This document shows positions 45,921-55,928 of a stretch of DNA of 64,000 nt, one piece after another. Source of the stretch: Rhabdaerophilum sp. SD176 (GTDB taxonomy: Bacteria; Pseudomonadota; Alphaproteobacteria; Rhizobiales; Beijerinckiaceae); NCBI RefSeq assembly GCF_030143245.1, contig NZ_JARJNS010000003.1:310001-374000 (forward strand), in the 5' to 3' direction. How positions within the stretch are numbered: the first letter of the stretch is position 1; each line of letters opens with the position of its first letter. Made by a program: the position numbers and the translations under genes. The notes beneath the pieces were generated by a model. It searched no databases. It saw only the letters and a program-made list of their open reading frames with translations, and was not told the DNA's origin.

Positions 45921-47284
45921 GCATTCGAGGAGAAGACCGGCAGGACCGAGCCATTCCACTCGCCATGGAAGCGTTCCAGCAGGATCTCGGCCTGATTCTT
46001 CCCGCGGGCGAGAAGCTCTTCCAGCGGCGCGAGATGGATCGTCTCGTCGCGGCCCTCGCGGTCAAGGCGCGCGCGCCGTGCCAGCCCGGCCCGTGACAGG
46101 GCGACGACCTCGCGGGCAATGTCGAGCACTGTCCGGCCACCAATCGATGCGCCGAGCCCCGCCTTCGGAACAGCATCCCGCAGGGCCTGACGTTCTGCGG
46201 CATTCCAGACCCGAACGAGATCCCATGCAGCATCAAGGCTCGCCCGGTCATAGAACAGGCCGACCCAGAAAGCGGAAAGGGCCGTGATGACCGGCAGGCC
46301 GCCCACATCGGCGCCCCGCATTTCGAGATAGCGCTTGAGCCGGACTTCAGGGAAGATCGTCGAGAGATGGTTTGCCCAGTCCGAGGTCGTGGCACGTACG
46401 CCCGGCAGGCCCGGCAGCCGGCCTTCCAGCAGATCGCGGAAGGACTGGCCGGTCACATCGTGATAGGTATCGCCGCGCTTGACGAAATACATCGGCACGT
46501 CGAGCGCGTAATCGACATAGCGCTCGAAGCCGAACCCGTCTTCGAAGGCGAAGGGCAGCATGCCGGCACGGGCATTGTCGGTATCACGCCAGATCTCCGA
46601 TCGCATCGACTGGAAGCCGTTGGGGCGTCCCTCCGTAAAGGGGGAATTGGCGAACAGGGCAGTGGCAACGGGCTGCAGCGCAAGGCTGACCCGCAGCTTG
46701 CGGACCATGTCCGCTTCCGAGGCGAAATCGAGATTGACCTGCACGGTCGAGGTCCGGAACATCATGTCGAGGCCGAGCGAACCGACCTTCGGCATGTAGT
46801 TCCGCATGATCGTATAGCGCGCCTTGGGCATGACGGGCGTTTCCGCCCGGCTCCAGAGCGGCGACATGCCGAGCGCGAGGAAGCGGATGCCGAATGGATC
46901 GGCGATTTCCTTCAACTGAGCCAGATGGGCGGCGGTCTCGCTGGCAGTCTGGTGCAAGGTTTCAAGCGGCGCGCCGGACAGTTCGAACTGCCCGCCCGGT
47001 TCGAGGCTGATCGCCCCGCCGCCGGTGACGTCGAACAGGCCGATCGGATGGTCGCCCTCCAGAATCGGCTCCCAGCCGAGCAGGCCCTGCATGCCCTCCA
47101 GCAGGGCACGGATGCCCTTCCCGCCCTCATAGGGAACAGGAGACAGGTCTTTGGCATAGAAGGGGAATTTCTCGTGTTCCGTACCGATCCGGAAGGCCGA
47201 TTCAGGCTTGTTGCCCTGTTCGAACCAGGCGACAAGCGCATCGCGCCCTTCGACAGGGGTCAAGTCCACGGTATCGCGCGCCAT
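45914..47284 (-). CDS. gshA: Glutamate--cysteine ligase, plant/alphaproteobacterial type (GCS2)
   Basis: First enzyme of glutathione synthesis, 456 residues, of the plastid/alphaproteobacterial class rather than the E. coli class. It has EHEKFPFYAKDLSPVPYEG, the glutamate/ATP-site stretch GGAISLEPGGQFELSGAP, MPKARYTIMRNYMPKVG and TSTVQVNLDFASEADM. The start at 47284 precedes ARDTVDLTPVEGRDALV, usual for the family. It lies after rsmE on the same strand, with about 100 bases between them. Confidence 0.95.
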   Translation of the reverse strand: MARDTVDLTPVEGRDALVAWFEQGNKPESAFRIGTEHEKFPFYAKDLSPVPYEGGKGIRALLEGMQGLLGWEPILEGDHPIGLFDVTGGGAISLEPGGQFELSGAPLETLHQTASETAAHLAQLKEIADPFGIRFLALGMSPLWSRAETPVMPKARYTIMRNYMPKVGSLGLDMMFRTSTVQVNLDFASEADMVRKLRVSLALQPVATALFANSPFTEGRPNGFQSMRSEIWRDTDNARAGMLPFAFEDGFGFERYVDYALDVPMYFVKRGDTYHDVTGQSFRDLLEGRLPGLPGVRATTSDWANHLSTIFPEVRLKRYLEMRGADVGGLPVITALSAFWVGLFYDRASLDAAWDLVRVWNAAERQALRDAVPKAGLGASIGGRTVLDIAREVVALSRAGLARRARLDREGRDETIHLAPLEELLARGKNQAEILLERFHGEWNGSVLPVFSSNAY

Positions 47285-47388
47285 ACAAACCTCGGAAGCC
47301 GTTCAAGTCGGAGCGCCATGACGCCCATGTTGCGCTCTGTATAGGCATCGCCGGACGGTCCGACAATGGCGGCGCGATGACGGGACCG

Positions 47389-48153
47389 TCACATTTCATT
47401 GACGGTCGAACCGGTCCAGTCGCCATACACGCTCTGGACCAGCGCCAGAACCGCCACCGCTGCCGTGTCGGCGCGGAGGATCCGCGGCCCGAGCGAAAGC
47501 CGCAACAGCCCCGGATGGGCGAGGGCGCGCGCGCGTTCCTCATCGGTGAACCCGCCTTCCGGCCCGACCAGCACGGTGATTCCTGCCAAAGGCTGCCGCT
47601 GGCGCAGGGCGATCACCGGATCGGTGATGTCGGCATCCTCGTCGCAAAAGACCAGCATCTCCTCCGGTGGCAGCACTGCAAGGAACCGCTCCAGCCGGAT
47701 CTCCGGCTCGAGGGCGGGCAGGGCGAGGACACCGCATTGCTCGGCCGCTTCGACAATGTTCGCCTGCAGGCGCTCGTCCTTGAGGCGATGCACCTGCGTC
47801 CGCTGCGTCAGAACAGGCGTGAGTCGCGCAACACCCATTTCCACCGCTTTCTGGACGAGATAATCGAGACGTGCCGATTTGAGCGGCGCGAATGCATAGC
47901 GGATTCGCCCGGTGGCTTCCTGCGGCCGCGTCTGCCGTTGCAGCACCAGAACGGCGGTCTTGCGGGTCGGCTTGCGCAAGGTGGCTTCCCACTCGCCGTC
48001 GCGCCCGTTGAAAACGAGCAGCCTTGATCCCTCATCCATGCGCAGGACATTCAACAGGTAGTTGAGCGCACCCGGCTCCAGCGGCACCACGGCATCAGGG
48101 GAGAGATCTGCTGGGACATAAAGGCGATGAGTCGCGAAATCGTAACGGGCCAT
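47389..48153 (-). CDS. rsmE: 16S rRNA (uracil-1498-N3)-methyltransferase
   Basis: SPOUT-class methyltransferase of 254 residues with a PUA-like N-terminus. Motifs: KSARLDYLVQKAVEMGVARL, TQRTQVHRLKDERLQANIVE, AAEQCG, and the SAM-knot LVGPEGGFTDEER near residue 205, ending ILRADTAAVAVLALVQ. Upstream of gshA on the same strand, as in other Hyphomicrobiales (often with ubiA nearby, as here). Confidence 0.95.
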   Translation of the reverse strand: MARYDFATHRLYVPADLSPDAVVPLEPGALNYLLNVLRMDEGSRLLVFNGRDGEWEATLRKPTRKTAVLVLQRQTRPQEATGRIRYAFAPLKSARLDYLVQKAVEMGVARLTPVLTQRTQVHRLKDERLQANIVEAAEQCGVLALPALEPEIRLERFLAVLPPEEMLVFCDEDADITDPVIALRQRQPLAGITVLVGPEGGFTDEERARALAHPGLLRLSLGPRILRADTAAVAVLALVQSVYGDWTGSTVNEM

Positions 48154-48303
48154 TCGGGACTCTTGCAGGCAAAAATAGGTCTGAAATCAAGTCCTAAGCG
48201 TAAGAGTTCCAAAAATCGCCTTGATTTTTTGCCCAAGATGACCATCGATCATCCGCCAAAAACAGGCCTTTGGTTCTTTGCCGGGGGCGAGGGGTAGTCT
48301 GAA

Positions 48304-48729
48304 ATGAAGCATTTTCTGCAAGGTATCGCCTTGGCCTCCGCGCTTGCGGTTCTCTCGGCCCCGGCGGCGGCCCTGACGCCGAGCTGCCAGGCTGAAATGG
48401 ACAAGCACGGCTTGGTCCGTCTTGAGGTAATCAACAAGATCAACGGTTTCCAGAAGAAGCGCCCCACCGCGCAGCAGGCCTGTGCTGTCTTTGGCCAGCT
48501 CGTCAAGGCGGAAGCTGACATGATGAAATGGATGGAAGACAACCAGCAATGGTGTCAGCTGCCGGAGCCTTTCGTCGAGGATTTCCGCAAGAACATCCAG
48601 CAGGGCGTAAAGGCGCGCGGGCAGGTCTGCACGGCAGCGAAGAAGGAAGCTCAGGCCCGCGCGCAGGGCGGCGCACCGCGCGGTCCGGCCCCCGGTAGCG
48701 GCGTCCAGTTGCCAAAGGGCGCGCTGTGA
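48304..48729 (+). CDS. Hypothetical secreted protein with conserved cysteines
   Basis: A 141-residue protein with a signal peptide (about 1-23, ending PAAA). The mature part is helical with four cysteines (PSCQAEMDK, QQACAVFGQL, QQWCQLPE, GQVCTAAKK) that could form two disulphides, and a low-complexity Gly/Pro/Ala tail. Related short proteins are found in other Hyphomicrobiales; function unknown. The stop overlaps the ubiA GTG start by four bases. Confidence 0.75.
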   Translation: MKHFLQGIALASALAVLSAPAAALTPSCQAEMDKHGLVRLEVINKINGFQKKRPTAQQACAVFGQLVKAEADMMKWMEDNQQWCQLPEPFVEDFRKNIQQGVKARGQVCTAAKKEAQARAQGGAPRGPAPGSGVQLPKGAL

Positions 48730-49661
48730 GCGGCCCTGCGCCCGGTGCAACGCCGGACGCGGTTCCCCGGAGCCTTGTCGAGCGACTGCCCGGACGGGCG
48801 CGCCCTTTCGCGCGCATGGCGCGGCTGGACCGACCGATTGGCTGGTGGCTCCTGCTGCTGCCCTGCTGGTGGAGCGAAGCCCTGGCGGCGCGCCTTTCCG
48901 GTGGCTGGCCCAATCTCCTGACCCTGCTCCTCTTCCTGATCGGGGCTGTCGCGATGCGCGGTGCCGGCTCCACATGGAATGACATCACCGACCGCGATCT
49001 TGATGCCCGCGTCGCCCGCACCCGGGATCGCCCGCTGCCATCCGGCCAGGTCACGGTGCGAGAGGCCTTTGCCTTCCTCGTCCTGCAGGCGCTGGTCGGC
49101 CTCGCTGTCCTGCTGCAGTTCAATGCCTTCGCCATCGCGATGGGAATCCTCTCGCTGGCACCGGTCGTGGTTTACCCCTTCATGAAGCGCTTCACCAACC
49201 ACCCGCAGCTGGTGCTTGGCCTCGCCTTCGCCTGGGGTGCGCTGATGGGGTTTTCCGCCCATCTCGGCACATTGCCGATGGCAGCCCTCTGGCTCTATGC
49301 CGGGGCGATTGCCTGGGTTGTCGGCTACGACACGATCTATGCGCTGCAGGATATCGAGGATGACGCGATCGTCGGGATCGGCTCGACCGCCCGGGCCTAT
49401 GGCGCCCGGGTTCGGCTTTTCATTGCGGCGATGTTCGTATTGACGTTGCTGCTGGTCGGTATCGCGATGCTGGAGATCGGGTCCGGCCCGCTGGGTTGGC
49501 TCGGGCTAGCCGCTTTTGCCGGTCATTTGGGCTGGCAGGTCGCCATCCTGAAACGGGATGACCCGGTTCAGGCGCTACGCCTGTTCCGCGCCAACCGCGA
49601 TGCCGGCCTGCTGCTGTCGGGTGGCCTCCTGCTGGATGCCGTCCTCGGTCGCGTGCTCTGA
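48726..49661 (+). CDS. ubiA: 4-hydroxybenzoate polyprenyltransferase
   Basis: Ubiquinone-pathway membrane prenyltransferase of 311 residues with eight or nine helices. The two Asp-rich Mg-diphosphate motifs are present: NDITDRDLDARVARTRDRPL (about 78-97) and YALQDIEDDAIVGIGSTA (about 203-220). RLDRPIGWWLLLLPCWW is the family N-terminal signature. GTG start at 48726 overlaps the preceding secreted-protein gene. Convergent with the next gene. Confidence 0.95.
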   Translation: MSGPAPGATPDAVPRSLVERLPGRARPFARMARLDRPIGWWLLLLPCWWSEALAARLSGGWPNLLTLLLFLIGAVAMRGAGSTWNDITDRDLDARVARTRDRPLPSGQVTVREAFAFLVLQALVGLAVLLQFNAFAIAMGILSLAPVVVYPFMKRFTNHPQLVLGLAFAWGALMGFSAHLGTLPMAALWLYAGAIAWVVGYDTIYALQDIEDDAIVGIGSTARAYGARVRLFIAAMFVLTLLLVGIAMLEIGSGPLGWLGLAAFAGHLGWQVAILKRDDPVQALRLFRANRDAGLLLSGGLLLDAVLGRVL

Positions 49662-49663
49662 AT

Positions 49664-50140
49664 TCAGCACTTCCCGTCGGTCTGGCGCGAACCCGATCCG
49701 CCCGTTTCCGGCAAGCGGGCCAACGGCATCTGCCGCCTCTGCGCGGTGCGGGTCCGGCGGCCGGAAAGCGGCGATCCGGCGCGCCTGGCATAGCTGATCT
49801 CGCCCGGCCTCTGGGTAACCTGGTACAGACCGTGCTCTCCGTCGAACAGGTAGAGCGGCAGTCCCAGGTCGCGGCCCAGCCCGCGCCAGAGCGCGATCAG
49901 GTCCGGATCGTCATGGGCCAGCAGCAGCGAATTGGTGCGTTCCCCGTGCCGGTCCAGCATCTGCAGGGCCGCATGGGGCTCGTTGCCCGGGCCGTGCAGC
50001 AGGGCCAGCACGAGGCCGATGGCCTCGCCTGGCGCCGGCGCTGCCGGAGCCAGGTTGTCATTGGCCACGAAAGTGGGGCGGGCGTCGGGACCGGACAGCA
50101 CAAGGCTGCCCGGTCCATCGACGTGATGGCTCGTTCTCAT
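49664..50140 (-). CDS. DUF6101-like hypothetical protein
   Basis: A 158-residue cytoplasmic protein. The central block DDPDLIALWRGLGRDLGLPL resembles rhizobial DUF6101 proteins (which show ADDLIAEWRTWGRVLGLPL-like segments and also lie near ubiA). Here the N-terminus is shorter than usual and the tail is basic (GRRTRTAQRRQMPLARLP). It converges on ubiA with two bases between the ends. Function unknown; family assignment is from memory. Confidence 0.6.
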   Translation of the reverse strand: MRTSHHVDGPGSLVLSGPDARPTFVANDNLAPAAPAPGEAIGLVLALLHGPGNEPHAALQMLDRHGERTNSLLLAHDDPDLIALWRGLGRDLGLPLYLFDGEHGLYQVTQRPGEISYARRAGSPLSGRRTRTAQRRQMPLARLPETGGSGSRQTDGKC

Positions 50141-50364
50141 GGTTGACGCGGTCCCTGTCGGAGAATTCTTGTGCCTCCGATCATGAATGCAGACTAAGCG
50201 AGGGGCTGCGCAAAACCCCTAAAAAGGGTGGTTAAACCGCGATAACCATCGGAAATCAGGGCGCTTTGCCGAATCGTCCTTCATGAAAGGTAACTTCGGA
50301 AGCTTGACCTTGTCGGGCTTGCGCGCCAGAACCGGAGATGTTGCCGTTCCGGGAAACCTGCCGC

Positions 50365-51330
50365 ATGGCCCCTGCCGAGAAGCCCGCCCTCCTGATCCGC
50401 CTCTGCGCGCCGCGTGGCTTCTGCGCCGGTGTCGTCCGCGCGATCGATGCGGTCGAGGAAGCTCTGCGGAAATTCGGGGCGCCGGTCTATGTGCGGCACG
50501 AGATCGTCCATAATCGGTATGTCGTCGAGGGCCTGAAGCGCAAGGGCGCGATCTTCGTCGACGAATTGTCCGAGATCCCCGATACCGAGGCGCCGGTGAT
50601 CTTCTCCGCCCATGGCGTCCCGAAAGCCGTGCCCGCCGAGGCCGAAAGCCGCAAGTTCTTCGCGATTGACGCAACATGCCCGCTGGTGACGAAAGTTCAT
50701 CGCGAGGCGGAGATCCATTTCAAGCGCGGCCGTCGCGTCATCCTCGTAGGCCATGCCGGCCATCCCGAAGTCGTCGGCACGATGGGCCAGTTGCCGGACG
50801 GCGCTGTCGTGCTGGTCGAGACCGTTGATGATGTGGCGCGCCTTGTCCTGCTGGATGACCAGCCGCTGGCCTTCGTGACGCAGACCACCCTGTCTGTCGA
50901 TGATACCGCAGCCGTTGTGGCCGCGCTCAAGGCGCGCTTCCCCGGCATTGCCGCGCCGCACAAGGAAGATATCTGCTACGCCACCACCAACCGGCAGGAA
51001 GCGGTCAAGCGCGTCGCGCCTGAGGTGGATGCGATGATCGTCGTCGGCTCGCCCAATTCCTCGAATTCCCAGCGGCTGCGCGAAGTGGCGGAGCGGGCCG
51101 GCTGCCCGCTCGCCCGGCTGGTTCTGAGGGCGGAGGATATCGACTGGTCGCTTTTCGGCCAGCTCCGCACGCTGGGCATCACGGCGGGTGCCTCGGCGCC
51201 GGAAGTGCTGGTCGAGGAAATCATCGACGCCTTTGCCGAGCGCTATGCGATCGAGGTGGAAACCGTCTCGACCGCCGACGAGAGCGTGTTCTTCCCGCTG
51301 CCGAAGGTGCTTCGGCCGGATGCCGCCTGA
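50365..51330 (+). CDS. ispH: 4-hydroxy-3-methylbut-2-enyl diphosphate reductase
   Basis: Last enzyme of the MEP isoprenoid pathway, a [4Fe-4S] protein of 321 residues. Cluster cysteines are C20 (APRGFCAGV), C105 ([11 protein letters not shown]) and C204 (DICYATTN). Other signatures are [25 protein letters not shown] and [15 protein letters not shown]. The frame opens nine codons earlier, but the later ATG matches the family start. Followed on the opposite strand by an EamA transporter gene, then thrB-rnhA on this strand. Confidence 0.96.
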   Translation: MAPAEKPALLIRLCAPRGFCAGVVRAIDAVEEALRKFGAPVYVRHEIVHNRYVVEGLKRKGAIFVDELSEIPDTEAPVIFSAHGVPKAVPAEAESRKFFAIDATCPLVTKVHREAEIHFKRGRRVILVGHAGHPEVVGTMGQLPDGAVVLVETVDDVARLVLLDDQPLAFVTQTTLSVDDTAAVVAALKARFPGIAAPHKEDICYATTNRQEAVKRVAPEVDAMIVVGSPNSSNSQRLREVAERAGCPLARLVLRAEDIDWSLFGQLRTLGITAGASAPEVLVEEIIDAFAERYAIEVETVSTADESVFFPLPKVLRPDAA

Positions 51331-51342
51331 CCGCGATTCACG

Positions 51343-52230
51343 CTAGCGCGACAGGCTGAGCAGCAAGGCCACGCCGGCCACGATCAGCACCAGGCCAAGC
51401 CCTTCCCGCCGCGAGGGGACTTCCGAGAACATCTTGCCGGAAACCAGCCGCGCGAAGAAAACCTCGACGAGCGCGAGGGTGCGCACCTGTGCCGCGCTGG
51501 CCAGCGCGAAGCCGAGAAACCAGAATTGCGAGGCGAAAGCGCCCATGAAGCCGGCAAGCAGCGAGGGGCGCCAGAGCCGGAGGATTGCCACAAGGGCGGC
51601 CCGGTTGGTGATGGCCAGCCAGGCCGAGAGCACCAGCGCCTGGAAGACCAGCCCCAGCGCGAGGATGGTCGAAGCGCGGATGCCGAACCCGCCGGAGGGC
51701 AGGGCATGGATCGCCGCCCGGAAGGCAATGGCCGAAATCGCGAACATCGCCGCCGAGAACAGCCCGAGCGCCAGCGCACCCCAGGAGCCCTGCACCCGGC
51801 CATCCTTTGGCCAGGCCGTAAGAACGACGCCGGCCGTGGCCACCCCGATGGCGATCGCGATGCCGGGCGAGAGCCTTTCGCCGAGGAAGACCAGCCCGAA
51901 AATCGCCACCAGCACCGGCTCGGTCTTTGTATAGGCGGTGGTGACGACAAAGGATTTCGAGGTCATCGCCGCCAGCATCAGCCCCGTTGCGCCGATCTGG
52001 GCCAGCGCGGCGATGGCCACGGCCGGCAGCGCGGTTACCGGAACTGCAGGAACGGCATCGCCGGTCCCCCATGTCATCAGGGCGAGGAACACCAGCGCGA
52101 AAGGCGCGCCGAACAGGAACCGCACATGCGTCGCACCGACAACGCCGAGCGCCTGCGTCAGATCACGCTGCAGGGCATTGCGAAGCGTCTGGGAGGCGGC
52201 GGCAAGCACCGTGAAGATTGCCCACAGCAT
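51343..52230 (-). CDS. EamA/DMT-superfamily transporter
   Basis: Ten-helix drug/metabolite transporter of 295 residues built from two EamA halves (about 5-140 and 150-290). Blocks include LIGATGLMLAAMTSKSF-like IGATGLMLAAMTSKSFVVTT and YTKTEPVLVAIFGLVFLGER near the end of the first half. Start at 52230 (MLWAIFTVLAAASQ); a longer frame would add a charged, unlikely N-terminus. Lies between ispH and thrB but in the opposite direction. Substrate unknown. Confidence 0.87.
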   Translation of the reverse strand: MLWAIFTVLAAASQTLRNALQRDLTQALGVVGATHVRFLFGAPFALVFLALMTWGTGDAVPAVPVTALPAVAIAALAQIGATGLMLAAMTSKSFVVTTAYTKTEPVLVAIFGLVFLGERLSPGIAIAIGVATAGVVLTAWPKDGRVQGSWGALALGLFSAAMFAISAIAFRAAIHALPSGGFGIRASTILALGLVFQALVLSAWLAITNRAALVAILRLWRPSLLAGFMGAFASQFWFLGFALASAAQVRTLALVEVFFARLVSGKMFSEVPSRREGLGLVLIVAGVALLLSLSR

Positions 52231-52356
52231 GGTGGTGGTCAGGCCCTTGTTGCTGTCGGGATGGATTTGACGGCGGCGGAGGGGGAGGCGTATCACCGGC
52301 CCGTGGCTTCGTCACGCGCAAAAGCAGCGGCGGGCCGGCAGGGGAGGCGCGGGGCC

Positions 52357-53322
52357 ATGGCCGTCTACACCGATGTCAGCGCGGAGGAACTCACGGAGTT
52401 CCTTGCTGCCTATGATCTTGGTCCCTTGCTCAGCTTCAAGGGGATTGCCGAAGGTGTCGAGAATTCGAACTTCCTGATCGAGACCGGCCGCGGTCGCTTC
52501 ATCCTGACGCTGTACGAGAAGCGTGTGAAGGAGGAAGACCTGCCCTTCTTCCTGGGCCTGATGGGGCATCTCGCGGATCGCGGCATCAATTGCCCGCTCC
52601 CGGTCAAGGCGCATGACGGCAAGGCCCTGCGCGTGCTGGCGGGCAAGCCGGCTGCCATCGTCACCTTCCTCGAGGGCGTGTCCTACCGGCGGCCAAGCGT
52701 CGCCCATTGCCAGGCGCTGGGAACGACGCTGGCTGCCTTGCACGAGGCGGCGCGGGGCTTCACGCCGTACCGCGAGAATGCCCTCTCGGTCTCCGGCTGG
52801 CGCCCGCTGCTGGAACAGGCCGGCGCCCGAGCCGACGAGGTGGCCAGCGGGCTGGCGGTCGCCATCCGGAACGAGCTGGATTTTCTCGAGACGCATTGGC
52901 CGCGCACGCTCGAAACCGGCATCATCCATGCCGATCTCTTCCCCAACAACGTGCTCTTCGTGGGGGACCAGCTCTCCGGCGTGATCGACTTCTATTTCGC
53001 CGCGCGGGACGCGCTGGCTTATGACCTCGCCATCTGCCTGAACTCCTGGTGTTTCGAGCCGGATTTCTCGTTCAATCTCACCAAGGGCAGGGCGATGATC
53101 GCCGGCTATCGCAGCCGGCGCGCGCTGAACCGGGTCGAGATCGATGCCCTGCCGATCCTTTGCCGTGGCTCCGCCCTGCGCTTCCTGCTGACGCGCCTTG
53201 TCGACTGGCTGAACGTGCCACCCGGCGCGCTGGTCCGCCCGCTGGATCCGATGGAATACTGGAAGAAGCTGCGATTCCATCAGGGCGTGCATGCCGCCTC
53301 CGCCTATGGGTTGATGGAATGA
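52357..53322 (+). CDS. thrB: Homoserine kinase (APH-fold ThrB)
   Basis: Phosphorylates homoserine in threonine synthesis, 321 residues, of the aminoglycoside-phosphotransferase-like ThrB class common in alpha- and gammaproteobacteria. It begins [20 protein letters not shown] and has [20 protein letters not shown], the catalytic loop [13 protein letters not shown] and [19 protein letters not shown]. The ATG at 52357 follows GGGGAGGCG. Its stop overlaps the rnhA start (ATGA). The partner threonine synthase gene is also in the window, on the other strand. Confidence 0.95.
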   Translation: MAVYTDVSAEELTEFLAAYDLGPLLSFKGIAEGVENSNFLIETGRGRFILTLYEKRVKEEDLPFFLGLMGHLADRGINCPLPVKAHDGKALRVLAGKPAAIVTFLEGVSYRRPSVAHCQALGTTLAALHEAARGFTPYRENALSVSGWRPLLEQAGARADEVASGLAVAIRNELDFLETHWPRTLETGIIHADLFPNNVLFVGDQLSGVIDFYFAARDALAYDLAICLNSWCFEPDFSFNLTKGRAMIAGYRSRRALNRVEIDALPILCRGSALRFLLTRLVDWLNVPPGALVRPLDPMEYWKKLRFHQGVHAASAYGLME

Positions 53323-53786
53323 GCACAGACGGGGAAGGCGGCGCGCTCGTCGAGATCTGGACCGACGGCGCCTGTTCCGGCAATCCCGGCCCGGGCGGCT
53401 GGGGCGCAATCCTGCGCTATGGCGACACCTTGCGTGAGTTATCCGGCGCTGCGCCGGACACCACCAACAACCGGATGGAGCTTCAGGCCGCTATTTCGGC
53501 TCTGGAGGCGCTCAAGCGCCCGTGCCGCGTCGTCCTGACAACGGACAGCCAGTATGTGAAGGGCGGCATCACCGGCTGGATCTTCGGCTGGAAGCGCAAT
53601 GGCTGGAAGACGGCGGACAAGAAGCCGGTCAAGAATGTCGATCTCTGGCAGCAGCTGGATTCTGCCATCCAACGCCACAAGGTCGAATGGCGCTGGGTCA
53701 AGGGCCATGCCGGCCACGAAATGAACGAACGGGCGGATGAACTCGCCCGTGCCGCCATTGCCGCGATGCGGGCGCAGGCCTCCTGA
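53319..53786 (+). CDS. rnhA: Ribonuclease HI
   Basis: Degrades RNA in RNA-DNA hybrids, 155 residues. The catalytic DEDD residues are in [20 protein letters not shown] (Asp), [13 protein letters not shown] (Glu), [13 protein letters not shown] (Asp) and [11 protein letters not shown] (Asp). The basic handle [15 protein letters not shown] is present. Starts inside the thrB stop (ATGA); the thrB-rnhA-peroxiredoxin order is usual in Hyphomicrobiales. Confidence 0.96.
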   Translation: MSTDGEGGALVEIWTDGACSGNPGPGGWGAILRYGDTLRELSGAAPDTTNNRMELQAAISALEALKRPCRVVLTTDSQYVKGGITGWIFGWKRNGWKTADKKPVKNVDLWQQLDSAIQRHKVEWRWVKGHAGHEMNERADELARAAIAAMRAQAS

Positions 53787-53804
53787 CCCGCGCCCTTCCG
53801 GCGT

Positions 53805-54290
53805 TCAGAGCTGGCAGATCAGCGTTTCGGCCGAGCTCAGCTCGGCCTTGCCGGGCGATTCCTCGATATTGATTTTCGAGACGACGCCATCCTCGACCAG
53901 CATCGAGAAACGGCGGCAGCGCACGCCGAGGCCGGCTACCGAAAGATCGACATCCAGCCCGGTCGACTTGGCGAATTCGGCATTGCCGTCGGCCAGGAAG
54001 GTGATCACGCCTTCCCCACCGGTTTCCTTGGCCCACATGGCCATGACGAACGGATCATTGACCGAGACAACGGCAATGCCCGCCACGCCCTTGGCCTTGA
54101 AGGCTTCCGCTTCCTTGAGGAAGCCGGGCAGATGCGTCTTGTGGCAGGTGGGCGTGAAGGCACCCGGAACGCCGAACAGCACTATCGTCTTGCCGCTGAA
54201 CACATCGGCAGTCGTCACCGGCTTCGGGCCGGTCTCGGTCATCGTACGCAGGGTTACATCCGGAAGGCGGTCTCCGACGGCGATAGGCAT
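53805..54290 (-). CDS. Peroxiredoxin (Prx5/thiol peroxidase type)
   Basis: Cytoplasmic thiol peroxidase of 161 residues reducing peroxides, Prx5 family. The peroxidatic Cys lies in VPGAFTPTCHKTHLPGF, with the usual PxxxT/SxxC environment and a later VRCRRFSMLVEDGVV segment. The start at 54290 is preferred over one ten codons upstream, because AGGAT precedes it. Convergent with rnhA. Confidence 0.94.
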   Translation of the reverse strand: MPIAVGDRLPDVTLRTMTETGPKPVTTADVFSGKTIVLFGVPGAFTPTCHKTHLPGFLKEAEAFKAKGVAGIAVVSVNDPFVMAMWAKETGGEGVITFLADGNAEFAKSTGLDVDLSVAGLGVRCRRFSMLVEDGVVSKINIEESPGKAELSSAETLICQL

Positions 54291-54349
54291 GGCGATATCC
54301 TGAAACTGAGTGACGGGCATGCAGCCCGGCGCCGGGCAGCCCTGCCTAC

Positions 54350-55183
54350 TTAAGGCTGAACCGGGCCGGCGTCGAGGTTCAGCGTGATCTCGCGTGGAAC
54401 TTCCCGTGTGCCGAAGGTCAGCCGCACCGGTCCGAACTTCCCGCCTTTGCCCGCCGCCGGCTGTCCGGCCAGCGTGACGGCGACGCGGCCGGGCGTATGG
54501 GCGGTGACGGATTTCGTCTCGAGGAAGCCGTCAGCCTCGGCAAAGGCCGAAATCGCGCCCGGTTCACCGGGATGTGCGACACTCACGGTAAAGACCGGCG
54601 TTTCCGCCGTGCCGCCTTTCGAAAGCAGCGCCGCCGGCTCGGTGGCCGGTACCGGAACCATGCGAAGAAATGCCGCCATCCGGTCGAGATCGGCCGCTTC
54701 GAGCGGCTGAGCACTCCCCGCGTCGAGCACCAGTTCGCCTTGAAGCGGGATGCACATCGTGCCGCAGACCGCAAAATCCAGTTTCAGGGCCAGCCGGGCC
54801 GGGTTGCCGGAAAGGTTGCCGCGGATCGGCAGCATCACCTCGCGGACATAGCCCCAGGCCTTGCCACCGGCCCCGTCATCGAAGGCCTTGGGAAACGGGA
54901 AGTCGAGTGCGAGCCCGGAATAGCCCTGGCTCACCGAAAAATCGGCCTGTGGCGGCACCCCCGAATCGCCGACATTGCGCCAGTAGGTCTTGTAATCCGG
55001 CGCGAGGCGGATCTCGATTGCCGCGACAACACCCGGCGCCGGCGGCTTGGCCGGCACGACAAGCCGCACCCGGGCTTCGCGGAAATCAAGCCACGGCGAA
55101 GCCTTGCCGCCCGCCGCATGCACCAGAACGGGCAGGGCGAGCAGGAAAACAAGGCCGAAACAGAAACCGAGCAGGCGTGTCAT
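54350..55183 (-). CDS. Secreted protein with DsbD-like N-terminal domain (thiol:disulphide interchange family)
   Basis: Periplasmic protein of 277 residues with a signal peptide (about 1-23, ending VHA). It matches the DsbC-binding (DsbD alpha/DUF4198-like) domain: [20 protein letters not shown] and [19 protein letters not shown] with a CGTMC pair. There is no membrane or thioredoxin part, so it is a stand-alone relative of the DsbD N-domain. AAGGG precedes the ATG at 55183. It is divergent from yqgE. Role probably in redox or copper handling; unproven. Confidence 0.82.
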   Translation of the reverse strand: MTRLLGFCFGLVFLLALPVLVHAAGGKASPWLDFREARVRLVVPAKPPAPGVVAAIEIRLAPDYKTYWRNVGDSGVPPQADFSVSQGYSGLALDFPFPKAFDDGAGGKAWGYVREVMLPIRGNLSGNPARLALKLDFAVCGTMCIPLQGELVLDAGSAQPLEAADLDRMAAFLRMVPVPATEPAALLSKGGTAETPVFTVSVAHPGEPGAISAFAEADGFLETKSVTAHTPGRVAVTLAGQPAAGKGGKFGPVRLTFGTREVPREITLNLDAGPVQP

Positions 55184-55298
55184 GCCGCCCTTATGCCTCA
55201 TGAGGCCTTCAAGACCCATGAACAATCCCGTGATGCCTTGGGTGGTGCGACAGAAAATCCCCCTTGGCAATCCGGGCAAGGCTTGCAAATCTTGGGGC

Positions 55299-55910
55299 AT
55301 GAACCTGGAAAAGCTTCGCCGAAATCCCGCGCCCGGCTTTCTCGATGGCCAGATGCTGATCGCGATGCCGGGCATGCCGGACGAGCGTTTCGCCCGCTCG
55401 GTCATCTATCTTTGCGCCCATTCGAGCGAGGGCGCGATGGGAATCGTGGTGAACCGGCAGGCGCGCAATATCGGCTTTCCGGATCTTCTGGTGCAGCTCG
55501 ACATCATCGCGCGGGACCAGGCGATCCGCCTGCCGCGTCGGGCCGAGCGCGTCGCCGTGCTGGCGGGCGGGCCGGTCGAGACGACCCGTGGCTTCGTCCT
55601 GCATTCGACTGATTGTGTGATCGAGGATTCCACCCTGCCGATTGCCGACAATATCGGCCTGACCATCACGGTCGACATGCTGCGCATGATCGCGCGCGGC
55701 GAGGGGCCGGAAAGTGCGATTCTCGCCCTCGGCTATGCCAGCTGGGGGGCAGGCCAGCTCGAACGCGAGATCCAGCAGAACACCTGGCTGCATGGACCGA
55801 CCGATTTCGATCTCGTCTTCGGTGCGGATCACGAGGCAAAGTATGATCGCGCCCTGCGCCATCTCGGGATCGACCCCGCCTTCCTCTCCGCCGATGCTGG
55901 CCATGCCTGA
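55299..55910 (+). CDS. YqgE/AlgH family protein (DUF179)
   Basis: A 203-residue protein of the UPF0301 family: [58 protein letters not shown] and [20 protein letters not shown] with the final NTWLHGP stretch. The family has a conserved fold but no settled function. Divergent from the DsbD-like gene and convergent with the GGDEF/EAL gene. Confidence 0.95.
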   Translation: MNLEKLRRNPAPGFLDGQMLIAMPGMPDERFARSVIYLCAHSSEGAMGIVVNRQARNIGFPDLLVQLDIIARDQAIRLPRRAERVAVLAGGPVETTRGFVLHSTDCVIEDSTLPIADNIGLTITVDMLRMIARGEGPESAILALGYASWGAGQLEREIQQNTWLHGPTDFDLVFGADHEAKYDRALRHLGIDPAFLSADAGHA

Positions 55911-55928
55911 GCGCGGGCTTTGGCCCGT